From positions 62,001 through 126,000 of the forward strand of contig NZ_JADLQO010000012.1 in assembly GCF_015477775.1 (NCBI RefSeq): 64,000 bases of DNA, written 5' to 3'. A program made the translations under genes and the position numbers. Source of the stretch: Nocardia abscessus. GTDB lineage: Bacteria; Actinomycetota; Actinomycetes; Mycobacteriales; Mycobacteriaceae. Shown in pieces: positions 51,455-61,284 of this stretch; the stretch's first letter is position 1; each line of letters starts with the position of its first letter. Below the pieces are notes generated by a model, which saw nothing but the letters and a program-made list of their open reading frames with translations, made no database searches and was not told where the DNA came from.

Positions 51455-51730
51455 TTGGCCGAGTCCGGCAAGTCCGCGGGGAAGAACGGGGCGGGAGCCG
51501 ACCCGGCCGACGAATCGGCGGAGATCGCAGGCTTCGGTTACGAACGCGCGCGCGACGAACTCGTCAACGTCGTCAAGATCCTCGAGCAAGGCGGCCTCGA
51601 CCTGGACGAATCCCTCGCCCTGTGGGAGCGCGGCGAGGCGCTGGCCAACCGCTGTGAAGAACACCTGGCGGGCGCGCGCAAGCGCGTCGAGGACGCGCTG
51701 CACCGCACCGACCTGGAACAGCCGCAATGA
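51455..51730 (+). CDS. xseB: Exodeoxyribonuclease VII small subunit
   Basis: This 91-aa protein contains the XseB helical core (FGYERARDELVNVVKILEQG and LDLDESLALWERGEAL), preceded by a charged tail of about 28 residues. TTG at 51455 is chosen as start because GGGAGGA lies nine bases upstream. It overlaps the downstream VOC gene by four bases. Confidence 0.92.
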   Translation: MAESGKSAGKNGAGADPADESAEIAGFGYERARDELVNVVKILEQGGLDLDESLALWERGEALANRCEEHLAGARKRVEDALHRTDLEQPQ

Positions 51731-52071
51731 CCATCCGCCGCGCCACGCCCGACGTCCGCACCGCCGACCTGGCCGCGAGCCGCGCTTTCTACCGGCTGCT
51801 CGGCTTCCGCGAGGCGATGGACCTGGGCTGGGTGGTCACCATGGCCTCGCCGTCCAACCCGACCGCCCAGGTCCTGCTCGTCGGCCCGGAGGCCGAACAG
51901 CTCCAGCCGGACATGAGCGTGGAGGTCGACGACGTCGACGCCGTGCACGCGGCGGTCGTCGACGCAGGCGCCGACATCGTCTACCCCTTGCGCGACGAGC
52001 CGTGGGGCGTGCGCCGCTTCTTCGTCCGCGATCCGAACGGGACCGTGGTCAACGTGGTGAGCCACCGCTGA
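51727..52071 (+). CDS. VOC family (glyoxalase-like) protein
   Basis: This 114-aa vicinal oxygen chelate protein has a first half-module with LAASRAFYRLLGFREAMDLG and a second ending GVRRFFVRDPNGTVVNVVSH. It overlaps xseB by four bases, so it is translationally coupled to the exonuclease subunit, although no functional link is known. A conserved Glu for metal binding is replaced by Asn in the DPNG turn. Confidence 0.82.
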   Translation: MTIRRATPDVRTADLAASRAFYRLLGFREAMDLGWVVTMASPSNPTAQVLLVGPEAEQLQPDMSVEVDDVDAVHAAVVDAGADIVYPLRDEPWGVRRFFVRDPNGTVVNVVSHR

Positions 52072-52092
52072 CCACAGCCCCCGGACTCGCCG

Positions 52093-52590
52093 TTACCGCG
52101 ATGCGGCCACGGCTCGGAACCGCGCGACGCCGTCCTCGCTGCGCACCCGCTCGTACCCGCCTTTCTCCAGCACACGCACCGATGACGGATTGGCCAGTTC
52201 AACATCGGCGTGCACCGCGCGGACGCCGGGCGCGGTGAACGCGTGCGCCGTCAGGGCGACGGTGGCCTCGGTCGCGTAACCACGACCGCGCCGCGAGGCG
52301 ACGATGCCGTACCCGAGCTCCAGCTCACCATCGGCGGGCGGCCAGAACAGCCCGATCGATCCGACGACGAGTCCACTCGATCGCTCGATGATCAGCCGGT
52401 GCCCGAACGGTCCGAGCCAGTCCGGATGCGCGGCGAACAGCCCCGCGATGACGCGATCTCCCCCGGCCGGGAAATCCGCCGCCCACGTGGCGTGACGCCG
52501 GTCGTCGAGCACGGCGGCCACCGCACCGGCGGTCCACGGCCGCAGGATCAGGCGTTCGGTGAGCAGATCGGAAGAGATGGAAACAGACAC
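52093..52590 (-). CDS. GNAT family N-acetyltransferase
   Basis: This 165-aa protein starts with the RimJ-type pattern LTERLILRPW and contains the acetyl-CoA binding motif RGRGYATEATVALTAHAF and the VHADVELANPSSVRVLEKGG closure. It resembles RimJ/RimL-like acetyltransferases and minor resistance enzymes. GTG at 52590 has AGGAG upstream. It is convergent to the VOC gene. The acceptor is unknown. Confidence 0.87.
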   Translation of the reverse strand: MSVSISSDLLTERLILRPWTAGAVAAVLDDRRHATWAADFPAGGDRVIAGLFAAHPDWLGPFGHRLIIERSSGLVVGSIGLFWPPADGELELGYGIVASRRGRGYATEATVALTAHAFTAPGVRAVHADVELANPSSVRVLEKGGYERVRSEDGVARFRAVAASR

Positions 52591-52786
52591 GTGACACTCC
52601 TGGTCATCGATGAAAGACCGGTCCGCGTCGACGCGCTGCGGAAGAATCAGGGGCGCGCGAACCGGCGAAGGGCAGGCGAAATACGGCTGACGGCAGCCAT
52701 ATTCATCGACCTCCGAGATCCGGTTCGGCACGTGTCTCGTACCGCGGCAAACCTAACGGTCACGCGCGGCCGAAGGCAAGGGGGTT

Positions 52787-53353
52787 TCAGGGCTTCAGCG
52801 GTTGCGCCGCGGTGATCGCCTGGGCGAGCGTGCTGAACGCCGCCTGGTTTCCCGCGCCGGTGATCAGCACGCGGGACCGGCCGAGGTCGGTGATCCAGGC
52901 GGTCTCCGAGCCCTGCTCGGCGTAGACGATCCACTTCTGCGCGCCGACCTGCTCGGTACCGCTGGCGTACCGGGAGCCGAGCACGAACCGGGCCAGCGCT
53001 TCCTCGGTGGCGTTGCTCTGGGTGAATCGCATGTAGGTGCCCTGCGGCGTGATGTAGCCGACGGTGCTGGCCGCTCCGCCGCCGGTGCCGCCGATGGACT
53101 CCCGGCTGCCGGAGTTCGGCGTCCAGTCCGCGGGCAGGTCCGGGTTGCGGATCGGGAACGGCATGGAGCGAGCGTCGGCGGTGAGCGCCGCCCGCGCGTC
53201 GAAGTGCGGGATCTGCCCCTGCGTCGGACCGTTCGCGGCGAAGCTGCACTGGCTGGCCAGGCCCGCGAAAACCAGCGCGATCAACACCAACGGGATCAGC
53301 GACCAGAACAGATCCCGGTAGTCGTTCAGGATGCGTGGCTTTTGGTACGACAC
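52787..53353 (-). CDS. DUF4245 membrane-anchored protein (Rv1100-like)
   Basis: This 188-aa protein has one N-terminal helix (SLIPLVLIALVFAGLASQC) and an extracytoplasmic alpha/beta domain containing NPDLPADWTPNSGSRES and WIVYAEQGSETAWITD. DUF4245 proteins adjacent to glpX are typical of mycolic actinobacteria. It is divergent to glpX with 129 bp between starts. Its function is unknown. Confidence 0.85.
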   Translation of the reverse strand: MSYQKPRILNDYRDLFWSLIPLVLIALVFAGLASQCSFAANGPTQGQIPHFDARAALTADARSMPFPIRNPDLPADWTPNSGSRESIGGTGGGAASTVGYITPQGTYMRFTQSNATEEALARFVLGSRYASGTEQVGAQKWIVYAEQGSETAWITDLGRSRVLITGAGNQAAFSTLAQAITAAQPLKP

Positions 53354-53482
53354 GCTCCCAGTATCCACTCGGAAGATGACACTGCCCCGCGCACCCCGCA
53401 CCGCCGAGCAGGGGTGTACGCCCGTGCCACATCGAATGAGACAATCGACCGGTACGTACCGACGCACAGGAGGCACCCCGCA

Positions 53483-54526
53483 ATGACGGCAACTTCCCCC
53501 ACACCTAGCCGCCGCGAGGCGCCCGACCGCAACCTCGCACTCGAGCTGGTCCGCGTGACCGAGGCCGGGGCGATGGCCGCGGGCCGGTGGGTCGGGCGCG
53601 GCGACAAGGAAGGGGGTGACGGCGCCGCCGTCGACGCCATGCGGCAGCTGGTCAGCTCGGTGTCCATGCGCGGCATCGTCGTCATCGGCGAGGGCGAGAA
53701 GGACGAAGCGCCCATGCTGTACAACGGCGAGGCCGTCGGCGACGGCACCGGCCCCGAAGTGGACTTCGCGGTGGACCCGATCGACGGCACCACGCTGATG
53801 TCCAAGGGCGTACCGGGCGCGATCTCGGTGCTCGCGGTGGCCGAGCGCGGCGCCATGTTCGACCCGTCCGCGGTGTTCTACATGCACAAGATCGCCGTCG
53901 GCCCCGACGCCGCCGACGTGATCGATATCGCGGCCCCGATCGGCGAGAACATCAGGCGGGTCGCCAAGGCCAAGAGCTTGTCGAAGTCCGACCTGACCGT
54001 CTGCATCCTGGATCGTCCCCGGCACGCCGAACTGATCCAGCAGGTGCGCGACGCGGGCGCCCGCATCCGCCTGATCTCCGACGGCGACGTCGCCGGCGCG
54101 ATCGCCGCGGCCCGCCCGGAATCCGGCACCGACATCCTGGTCGGCATCGGCGGCACGCCCGAGGGCATCATCGCCGCCGCCGCGATCCGCTGCATGGGCG
54201 GCGAGTTGCAGGGCATGCTCGCGCCGAAGGACGACGAGGAACGGCAGAAGGCCATCGACGCGGGCCACGACCTCGACCGCGTGCTGACCACCGAGGACCT
54301 GGTCTCCGGTGAGAACGTCTTCTTCTGCGCCACCGGCGTCACCGACGGCGACCTGCTACGCGGCGTGCGCTACTACGGCGGCGGCGCGTCCACCCAGTCG
54401 ATCGTCATGCGCTCGAAGTCCGGCACGGTCCGCATGATCGACGCCTACCACCGCCTGACCAAGCTGCGCGAATACTCCTCGGTCGACTTCATCGGCGACG
54501 AACACGCGGTCCCGCCGCTGCCGTGA
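53483..54526 (+). CDS. glpX: Class II fructose-1,6-bisphosphatase
   Basis: This 347-aa protein has the GlpX metal-binding motifs GEGEKDEAPMLYNGE and FAVDPIDGTTLMSKG and the substrate-binding region ILVGIGGTPEGIIAAAA. It provides the only gluconeogenic FBPase in mycobacteria (Rv1099c). ATG at 53483 has AGGAGG upstream. fum lies downstream with the same orientation, as in the tuberculosis genome, but here with a long spacer. Confidence 0.95.
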   Translation: MTATSPTPSRREAPDRNLALELVRVTEAGAMAAGRWVGRGDKEGGDGAAVDAMRQLVSSVSMRGIVVIGEGEKDEAPMLYNGEAVGDGTGPEVDFAVDPIDGTTLMSKGVPGAISVLAVAERGAMFDPSAVFYMHKIAVGPDAADVIDIAAPIGENIRRVAKAKSLSKSDLTVCILDRPRHAELIQQVRDAGARIRLISDGDVAGAIAAARPESGTDILVGIGGTPEGIIAAAAIRCMGGELQGMLAPKDDEERQKAIDAGHDLDRVLTTEDLVSGENVFFCATGVTDGDLLRGVRYYGGGASTQSIVMRSKSGTVRMIDAYHRLTKLREYSSVDFIGDEHAVPPLP

Positions 54527-55196
54527 TATCTGGCCGCGACTTCGTCGCGGCGTGTTCGCGGCCCCCTTGTGGCTCGCGTCCGAGCGACCGCCGCTGGCGA
54601 CTTCGTCGCGGACGCGGCGGTCGCTCGGACGCGAGCAGGGCCGCGAACGGCGCATGCTCGGTCTCGCTTCGCTCGAAACCGGGAGTGGGGGTGAGTGGTG
54701 CCGCGGGGCGGGGACCGCAACACCCCGTGTACGCGGTCTCGCTGCCCGGGGCGAAACAGGTATCCAGGAATGCCCGCGCGCAGACCGCAGCATGCGGCGT
54801 CTCTGCGGGTGCGCCCGCGAAGCCGCAGATACTCGGACTCGAGCCGGCGGCGAATGGGCGATGCTCGGTGTCGTCGCCGTCCGTTTGTCGACGAATCGCT
54901 ATCGGAATGTTCGCGGGCATGACTACCGGCCGAATTTGTACACAGCCATGCACAGGGAATTCGGCCTCGCGCGGCACGAGACTCGAGTCGGGGCCGGGCA
55001 AGCGCTTTGCGCAGTTATCGCGGCAGCTCAGCGTTTGCCCTTTCGCCTGTACGGCGTGGCCACCGCATTCGGGTCGTGGGTGGTGCGGGCAGCCGGATAG
55101 GCGGTTTCGTATTCCGGGTGCGGGGCCTCTGGGGTGTGCGAATGACCTCAGGCGTGGCTGCCCCATGGGGGGCGGCTGCGGCATAGGGTCGGAATC
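54527..55196. other. Long intergenic region between glpX and fum with a complex palindrome
   Basis: These 670 bases have no convincing ORF: open frames here are GC-driven and lack family matches. The first 120 bases hold a large inverted repeat (54554-54648). A second, smaller hairpin, GGTCTCGCTTCGCTCGAAACC, is near 54659-54679 (imperfect). The promoter of fum should lie just before 55197. Confidence 0.5.
54554..54648. repeat. Large inverted repeat with two paired arms, REP-like
   Basis: A 22-bp perfect arm pair (54573-54594 with 54614-54635) encloses a 19-base loop. Beyond it an 11-bp perfect pair (54554-54564 with 54638-54648) extends the stem, with a small asymmetric bulge. The loop contains GCGACTTCGTCGCG, which folds by itself, and the same sequence occurs at 54536. 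It may terminate glpX or be a mobile palindrome of a genome-wide family. Confidence 0.7.
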
Positions 55197-56600
<1,404 letters not shown>

Positions 56601-56612
56601 AGGGACCGCAAA

Positions 56613-56656
56613 CGAACGCCACCTCGGTAACCGTGGGGCTACCGAGGTGGCGTTCG
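56613..56656. terminator. 17-bp perfect stem-loop terminator
   Basis: The arms at 56613-56629 and 56640-56656 are perfectly complementary (CGAACGCCACCTCGGTA and its complement) around a 10-base loop. It lies 13 bp after the fum stop and 68 bp from the stop of the convergent desA2 gene, so it probably ends both transcripts. Confidence 0.8.
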
Positions 56657-56723
56657 ACTGGAACGTTCCGCTCGCGGAGCAGGCGACCCGCCCGCTGACG
56701 GGTCCGGATCGGATGACGGCAGG

Positions 56724-57581
56724 TCAGTCGCGCAAGCGCGAGAGCTCGTCGCGGGCCAGCTCACCGTCCGGGCCGAAATCGGTGCGGGTGAAGATGTTCC
56801 ACCGCCGCAGCAACGGCGCGAAGACCAGCTCGTCCTCCTTGGACCGGTCGTAGACCCCCGCCTCGGCGAGCGCCTCGTCACTGCTGCGGCCGCCCGGCAG
56901 CGTCACCGTCGGGACCTCGAAACCGGCGACCCGGTCGGCGATGGCCCGCACGGTCTGGTCCGGCGCCAGGTCGAGCGCGGCGGCGATCAGGTCGGCGAAG
57001 AAGACCGACTGCAGTTCGTCGTCCTGCGCGATGCGCTCGGCCATGGCGGTGACCAGGGGGTTCTCACCGAGTGCGGCGATGTTGCGGTGCCGGATCGCGC
57101 TGGCGGACTCCTCGAACGCGCAGCTGGCCAGCACATCGAGCAGGTGCATCGCCGGGCGGCGGAAGCCCTTGGTCATGTGCTCCATCCGCAACCGCTCCAG
57201 TTCCACCGGGTCGACGGCCCTGGTGACCATGAGGTAGTTGCGGATCATGATCTCGTGACGGTTCTCCTCGGCCGTCCAGCGGCCGACCCAGCGCCACCAC
57301 GCGCCGGTGCGCAGGTACTTGCCGATCTCGCGGTGATACGAGGGCAAGTTGTCGGCGATCAGCACGGAGACGGTCAACGCCAGTTTGGCGGTGTCGCTGA
57401 GCTCGGACTGTTCCGGCGTCCAGTCGGTACCGCCGAGGAAGGCGAAGTTGCGCCCGTCGTCCCACGGCACGAAGTCGTGTGGCTGCCACCCGTCGGCGAC
57501 ATCGACGTGCTTGCGCAGCAGCAGTTCTACGTCCACCGCGAGCGATTCGAGCAATTCGCGGTCGGTCAGGAGAGTTTGCAC
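56724..57581 (-). CDS. desA2: Acyl-ACP desaturase homologue, DesA2-like
   Basis: This 285-aa ferritin-like protein contains DNLPSYHREIGK, the first diiron helix motif WTAEENRHEIMIRNYL, and FEESASAIRHRNIA with a third ligand Glu. The second Glu-x-x-His motif of active stearoyl-ACP desaturases is DDELQSVFFADL here; the His position is Ser, so the diiron site is incomplete. M. tuberculosis DesA2 is also atypical. It is found beside phoH2 as in Rv1094/Rv1095. Its role in fatty-acid desaturation is therefore uncertain. Confidence 0.88.
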   Translation of the reverse strand: MQTLLTDRELLESLAVDVELLLRKHVDVADGWQPHDFVPWDDGRNFAFLGGTDWTPEQSELSDTAKLALTVSVLIADNLPSYHREIGKYLRTGAWWRWVGRWTAEENRHEIMIRNYLMVTRAVDPVELERLRMEHMTKGFRRPAMHLLDVLASCAFEESASAIRHRNIAALGENPLVTAMAERIAQDDELQSVFFADLIAAALDLAPDQTVRAIADRVAGFEVPTVTLPGGRSSDEALAEAGVYDRSKEDELVFAPLLRRWNIFTRTDFGPDGELARDELSRLRD

Positions 57582-57683
57582 CGAGATAACCTAGCGGCTT
57601 GGCCCGCGAAGCGGGGGCGGATGGATGGAATGGGCGGGCTACCGGGACCGCAGTGCGGTCCCGGACGCCGAAATCCCGGGTTA

Positions 57684-58268
57684 CTACTTCGGCGTGACGG
57701 TGATAGTACCGTCCACCCAGGTGATGGTGCCGCCGGTGAAATCGCTCTGCTTACCGCCGGGAATGTCCTTCTCGTCGCTGATCGGGTAGCCGAGCTCGCC
57801 CTGCGCGCCGCCGTTGTCCTCCCACGCCTTGCGGATCTCGCCCCAGACGACGTGTGGCTCGCCTTCCTTGGCCTCGTAGATCGTGCCGCCCGCGAAGTCC
57901 TGGTACTCGCCGTCGTCGGGGCCCTTCTCCTCGGCTTCCAGCGGGAGGCCGAGCGTGCCCGTGGGGCCGCCGAGCTCGGTGTACTTCTCGTAGATGTCGC
58001 CGTCGACGGATATCTCGCCGGCCGGGGTGGGGATCTTGGTCCCTTCGGCGGCCGGGCCCGCGGTGCCCGTCGCACGGTTCTCGGTGGTGGTCCTGTCGTT
58101 GTCGGTGGTGGTGGCACCGGGCGCGAGCGTGGTCATCATGGTCGTCACCATGCCGGTCATGGTGGCGGCGGTGTCGGAGTCGTCATCGTCGCCACAGCCG
58201 GCCAACGCCAGCCCTGCCGCGGCGAGCACTGCGGTGAATCCAGCCGTTCGTCGAGCGAAGTGGTGCAT
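57684..58268 (-). CDS. LGFP-repeat lipoprotein
   Basis: This 194-aa protein has a signal peptide with the lipobox LAGC (cysteine near residue 25), a long Thr-rich acidic linker (about 35-75) and two LGFP-type repeats (GPTGTLGLPLEAEEKGP and AQGELGYPISDEKDIPGG). LGFP repeats occur in actinobacterial cell-wall proteins, where they anchor to arabinogalactan or mycolate layers. ATG at 58268 follows GAGAGG; the longer frame is less likely. Confidence 0.85.
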   Translation of the reverse strand: MHHFARRTAGFTAVLAAAGLALAGCGDDDDSDTAATMTGMVTTMMTTLAPGATTTDNDRTTTENRATGTAGPAAEGTKIPTPAGEISVDGDIYEKYTELGGPTGTLGLPLEAEEKGPDDGEYQDFAGGTIYEAKEGEPHVVWGEIRKAWEDNGGAQGELGYPISDEKDIPGGKQSDFTGGTITWVDGTITVTPK

Positions 58269-58346
58269 GTCCATCCTCTCGCTGTGGGCTACCGGCACAC
58301 CACGGGCTCCGTGACGCCGCGCGTAGCCTCGGCCGATTGTCAGGCG

Positions 58347-58379
58347 ATGACCCGGTGACCGACGAGGTCACCGGGTCAT
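58347..58379. terminator. 13-bp perfect stem-loop terminator
   Basis: Complementary arms 58347-58359 and 58367-58379 (ATGACCCGGTGAC) flank a 7-base loop. It lies 74 bp after the phoH2 stop and upstream of the LGFP gene start, so it most likely ends the phoH2 message. Confidence 0.7.
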
Positions 58380-58452
58380 ACCGAACAGCTATCGCGGCGG
58401 ATATTACCCGTCGGATGTGCCGTGAAACACACCCTCGGGCGGTGCTCCGGGA

Positions 58453-59838
58453 TCAGGCGTTGGGGCCGTACTCCTCCAGCATCTCGGTGACCAGCGCCGC
58501 GATCGGCGAGCGCTCGCTACGGGTCAGCGTGATGTGCGCGAAAAGCGGATGACCTTTGAGTTTCTCGACCACCGCCGCCACGCCGTCGTGCCTGCCGACG
58601 CGCAAATTGTCGCGCTGAGCCACATCGTGGGTGAGCACCACCCGCGAGCCGGTTCCCAGGCGGCTGAGCACCGTGAGCAGCACATTCCGCTCCAGCGACT
58701 GGGCTTCGTCCACGATCACGAAGGAGTCGTGCAGCGACCGCCCGCGAATGTGGGTCAGCGGCAACACCTCCAGCATGTCGCGGCTGAGCACCTCCTCCAT
58801 CACCTCGCGGCTGGCCAGCCCGTCGAGCGTGTCAAAGACCGCCTGCGCCCAGGGGCCCATCTTCTCGCTCTCGCTGCCGGGCAGGTAGCCCAGTTCCTGG
58901 CCGCCGACCGCGTAGAGCGGGCGGAAGACCACCACCTTGCGCTGCGTGCGCCGTTCCAGCACCGCCTCCAGGCCCGCGGTCAACGCGAGCGCCGACTTGC
59001 CCGTGCCCGCCCGGCCGCCGAGCGAGACGATGCCGACACTCTCGTCCAGCAGCAGGTCGAGCGCGATGCGCTGCTCGGCGGACCGGCCGTGCAGCCCGAA
59101 CGCCTCGCGCTCGCGCACCAGCTGCACCCGCTTGTCCGGCGTGACCCGGCCGAGCGCGCTGGAACTGGCGCCGAGCAGCCGGATGCCGGTGTGGCAGGGC
59201 AGCTCTCGCGCCTCGTCCAGATCTATCACCGACTCGGCGTAGAGCTGATCGATGCGCGCCGTGCTGACGTCGAGCTCCACCATGCCGGACCAGCCGGAGG
59301 TCACCACGTCCTGGGCGTGGTACTCGTCGGCGTGCAAGCCCACCGCGCCGGCCTTGACCCGCAGCGGAATGTCCTTGGACACCAACACCACTTCGCGGCC
59401 CTCGGCCGCGAGGTTGAGCGCACAGGCCAGGATCCGGGCGTCGTTGGTGTCGGTACGGAAGCCGACCGGAAGGACCGCGGGATCGGTGTGGTTCAGTTCC
59501 ACCTGCAGCGTTCCGCCCTCGGCGCCGATCGGCACCTGCTGATCCAGCCTGCCGTACTGCAGGCGCAGATCGTCCAGATTGCGCAGGGCTTCTCGCGCGA
59601 ACCAGCCCAGTTCGTGATGGTGCCGTTTGGCTTCGAGTTCACTGATGACCACCAGTGGTAACACCACGTCGTGCTCGCCGAACCGAGTGAAGGACCAGGG
59701 ATCCGACAGCAGGACGGACGTGTCGATGACGAAGGTTTTGCCGGCTGATTGCGAGGGGCGGGCCCCCTTCGCGGCGGCTCCGCCTTTCGCGGAGCTGGAG
59801 TTCGCCGAGGGAGCGGAAACGGAGCGTGCAGCAGTCAC
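58453..59838 (-). CDS. phoH2: PhoH2-like PIN-PhoH fusion RNase/helicase
   Basis: This 461-aa protein has an N-terminal PIN domain (about 35-165, FVIDTSVLLSDPWSFTRFGE, NDARILACALNLAAEGREVV) and a C-terminal PhoH ATPase (about 235-460) with Walker A GGRAGTGKSALALTAGLE and Walker B DSFVIVDEAQSLERN. PhoH2 of mycobacteria unwinds and cleaves RNA with ATP. The first ~30 residues (SAPSANSSSAKGGAAAKGAR) are low complexity. It matches Rv1095 in position relative to desA2. Confidence 0.93.
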   Translation of the reverse strand: MTAARSVSAPSANSSSAKGGAAAKGARPSQSAGKTFVIDTSVLLSDPWSFTRFGEHDVVLPLVVISELEAKRHHHELGWFAREALRNLDDLRLQYGRLDQQVPIGAEGGTLQVELNHTDPAVLPVGFRTDTNDARILACALNLAAEGREVVLVSKDIPLRVKAGAVGLHADEYHAQDVVTSGWSGMVELDVSTARIDQLYAESVIDLDEARELPCHTGIRLLGASSSALGRVTPDKRVQLVREREAFGLHGRSAEQRIALDLLLDESVGIVSLGGRAGTGKSALALTAGLEAVLERRTQRKVVVFRPLYAVGGQELGYLPGSESEKMGPWAQAVFDTLDGLASREVMEEVLSRDMLEVLPLTHIRGRSLHDSFVIVDEAQSLERNVLLTVLSRLGTGSRVVLTHDVAQRDNLRVGRHDGVAAVVEKLKGHPLFAHITLTRSERSPIAALVTEMLEEYGPNA

Positions 59839-60104
59839 GGTGGGCTCCTCTGTGTTCGCGCGGCAGTCGCACGAACGATCTCGCTGGACCGGTCCGTCCT
59901 GATGGACCCGACGTTGCCGTCAGGCGCCACGAGGGCCGGGGACCGGCCCCCTCGTACTGAGTAGCTCAGTCACGGTCAGGACCTCCCGTACGAGCCACAC
60001 CGCCGCGGCCCGCACACCCGACGCTACCTCCGACTCGGGCATCCGCGCTCAGGGACCGGAAGGCGTGTCCGTGAATTTGTCGTAAACCCGCACTTCGCGC
60101 GGGT

Positions 60105-60482
60105 TCAACGCAGCACGTCGAGCAACACCGGAACATGGCTGTTCGCCGGATCCTGTACGGCGGTGAGCAATGTCACCGGACCTTCGGCGGCCAAGGTGCG
60201 CAATTCCCGCAAATCTTGCTGAACATCCGGCGCCGCCAATTCCGCGCGGTAACGGCGGGCGAATTCCGGGCCGCGCGCGTCCCGGTCGGCATGGAACCAA
60301 CGGCGCAACTCGGTGGACGGGGTGAGCGCTTTGGGCCAGCGATCGACCCGCGCTTGTGCTTTGGTGATCCCCCTCGGCCAGAGCCGGTCGACCAGCACCC
60401 GCGTGCCGTCGTCCGGGTCCGGGGTGTCGTAGACGCGCTTCACGCGGAAGCCGGGCGGCGTTTGCGGTGTCATAGCAGTCAT
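60105..60482 (-). CDS. DUF488 family protein
   Basis: This 125-aa protein contains the DUF488 pattern RVKRVYDTPDPDDGTRVLVD, RLWPRGITKAQARVDRW, the aromatic FHADRDARGPEFARRY and a closing Cys-less tail. The family has a small alpha/beta fold of unknown activity. ATG at 60482 is chosen; a second ATG at 60473 is also plausible. The gene is divergent to the conserved small protein at 60560. Confidence 0.88.
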   Translation of the reverse strand: MTAMTPQTPPGFRVKRVYDTPDPDDGTRVLVDRLWPRGITKAQARVDRWPKALTPSTELRRWFHADRDARGPEFARRYRAELAAPDVQQDLRELRTLAAEGPVTLLTAVQDPANSHVPVLLDVLR

Positions 60483-60559
60483 CGCAGCACGGCGTCCGGG
60501 CACGATAATGATTCGCCACGCGGTCGCTGTCGGCCCATTCGGCGGTTAGAGTCGCTGGT

Positions 60560-60832
60560 ATGTCCGGTAACGAGGATTTGGAGAAGCTGTCGTCGAAGGA
60601 GCTGCACGACCGGGCGATGAAGCTGGCCGTGCGGCGCGGCGATGTGAGGTTCCTGTGGCGGCTGCTCACCTCGATCCCGGCCGCGGAGGCCGCGGCGGGC
60701 AACGTCGGCGCGAGCGAGGCGGACATCAAGTACGTGCTGCCGATGCTCGACGACTACGTCCACGCGGGCGACGGCGCGGTCGCCGAGGTGCTGCGGCCGG
60801 TCTACCTGGACTACCTGACTCAGCACTCCTGA
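60560..60832 (+). CDS. Conserved actinobacterial protein, small
   Basis: This 90-aa helical protein (ELHDRAMKLAVRRGDVRFLW, DYVHAGDGAVAEVLRPVYLD) is of a type seen next to housekeeping genes in actinobacteria. No known domain. It is convergent to the epoxide-hydrolase-like gene, whose stop lies seven bases away. Confidence 0.72.
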   Translation: MSGNEDLEKLSSKELHDRAMKLAVRRGDVRFLWRLLTSIPAAEAAAGNVGASEADIKYVLPMLDDYVHAGDGAVAEVLRPVYLDYLTQHS

Positions 60833-60838
60833 GCCGGG

Positions 60839-61261
60839 TCAGCCCCGCTTCAGCGCCGCGCGCCAGAGGCCGACTCCGGTGCCGCGCAGGACGTTCTCCC
60901 AGCTGAAGTGGTCGTGCCACAGGATGATTCGGCCGTCGCGCAGCTCGAACGTGCCGGTCACCCAGAATCCGACGCGCACCGGCCCGAAGCGCAGGTAGTC
61001 GGTGCGGTCGGTGAGCACGACGTCGCCGTCGGCGGCGATGTGGTGCAGGTCGACGCCGAAGCCGAGCCAGTCGCGGCGCAGGCCGCGCAGCACGCCCGCC
61101 ACCCGTCGCAGGCCCTTCACGTCGGGCAGCGAGGTGTTCTTCCAGACGATGTCCGGGTGCAGCAGGTCGATCGCCTCTTCGGCGGCGCCGATTTCCAGCG
61201 CGGCGAAGAACTCCCGCACGGTGGTGATCGAGTCCTGTGTCAGATCGGGTTCGTCGGTCAT
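60839..61261 (-). CDS. Limonene-1,2-epoxide hydrolase-like protein (SnoaL fold)
   Basis: This 140-aa protein has the cone-shaped SnoaL/NTF2-like pattern with the LEH triad visible: VLTDRTDYLRFG (Arg and Asp) and RIILWHDHFSW (Asp). M. tuberculosis EphG (Rv2740) is a characterised relative that hydrolyses bulky epoxides. ATG at 61261 is chosen. It is adjacent to a TetR/flavin monooxygenase pair, so it could act on an epoxidised product of that oxygenase, though this is inference. Confidence 0.82.
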   Translation of the reverse strand: MTDEPDLTQDSITTVREFFAALEIGAAEEAIDLLHPDIVWKNTSLPDVKGLRRVAGVLRGLRRDWLGFGVDLHHIAADGDVVLTDRTDYLRFGPVRVGFWVTGTFELRDGRIILWHDHFSWENVLRGTGVGLWRAALKRG

Positions 61262-61284
61262 GGTCCGAGCGTAGGCCGCGCCGG

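Noticed and set aside
54552..55100. 182-aa plus-strand ORF between glpX and fum
   Set aside because: It starts inside the large palindrome and has no family signature; long open frames are expected by chance at this GC content.
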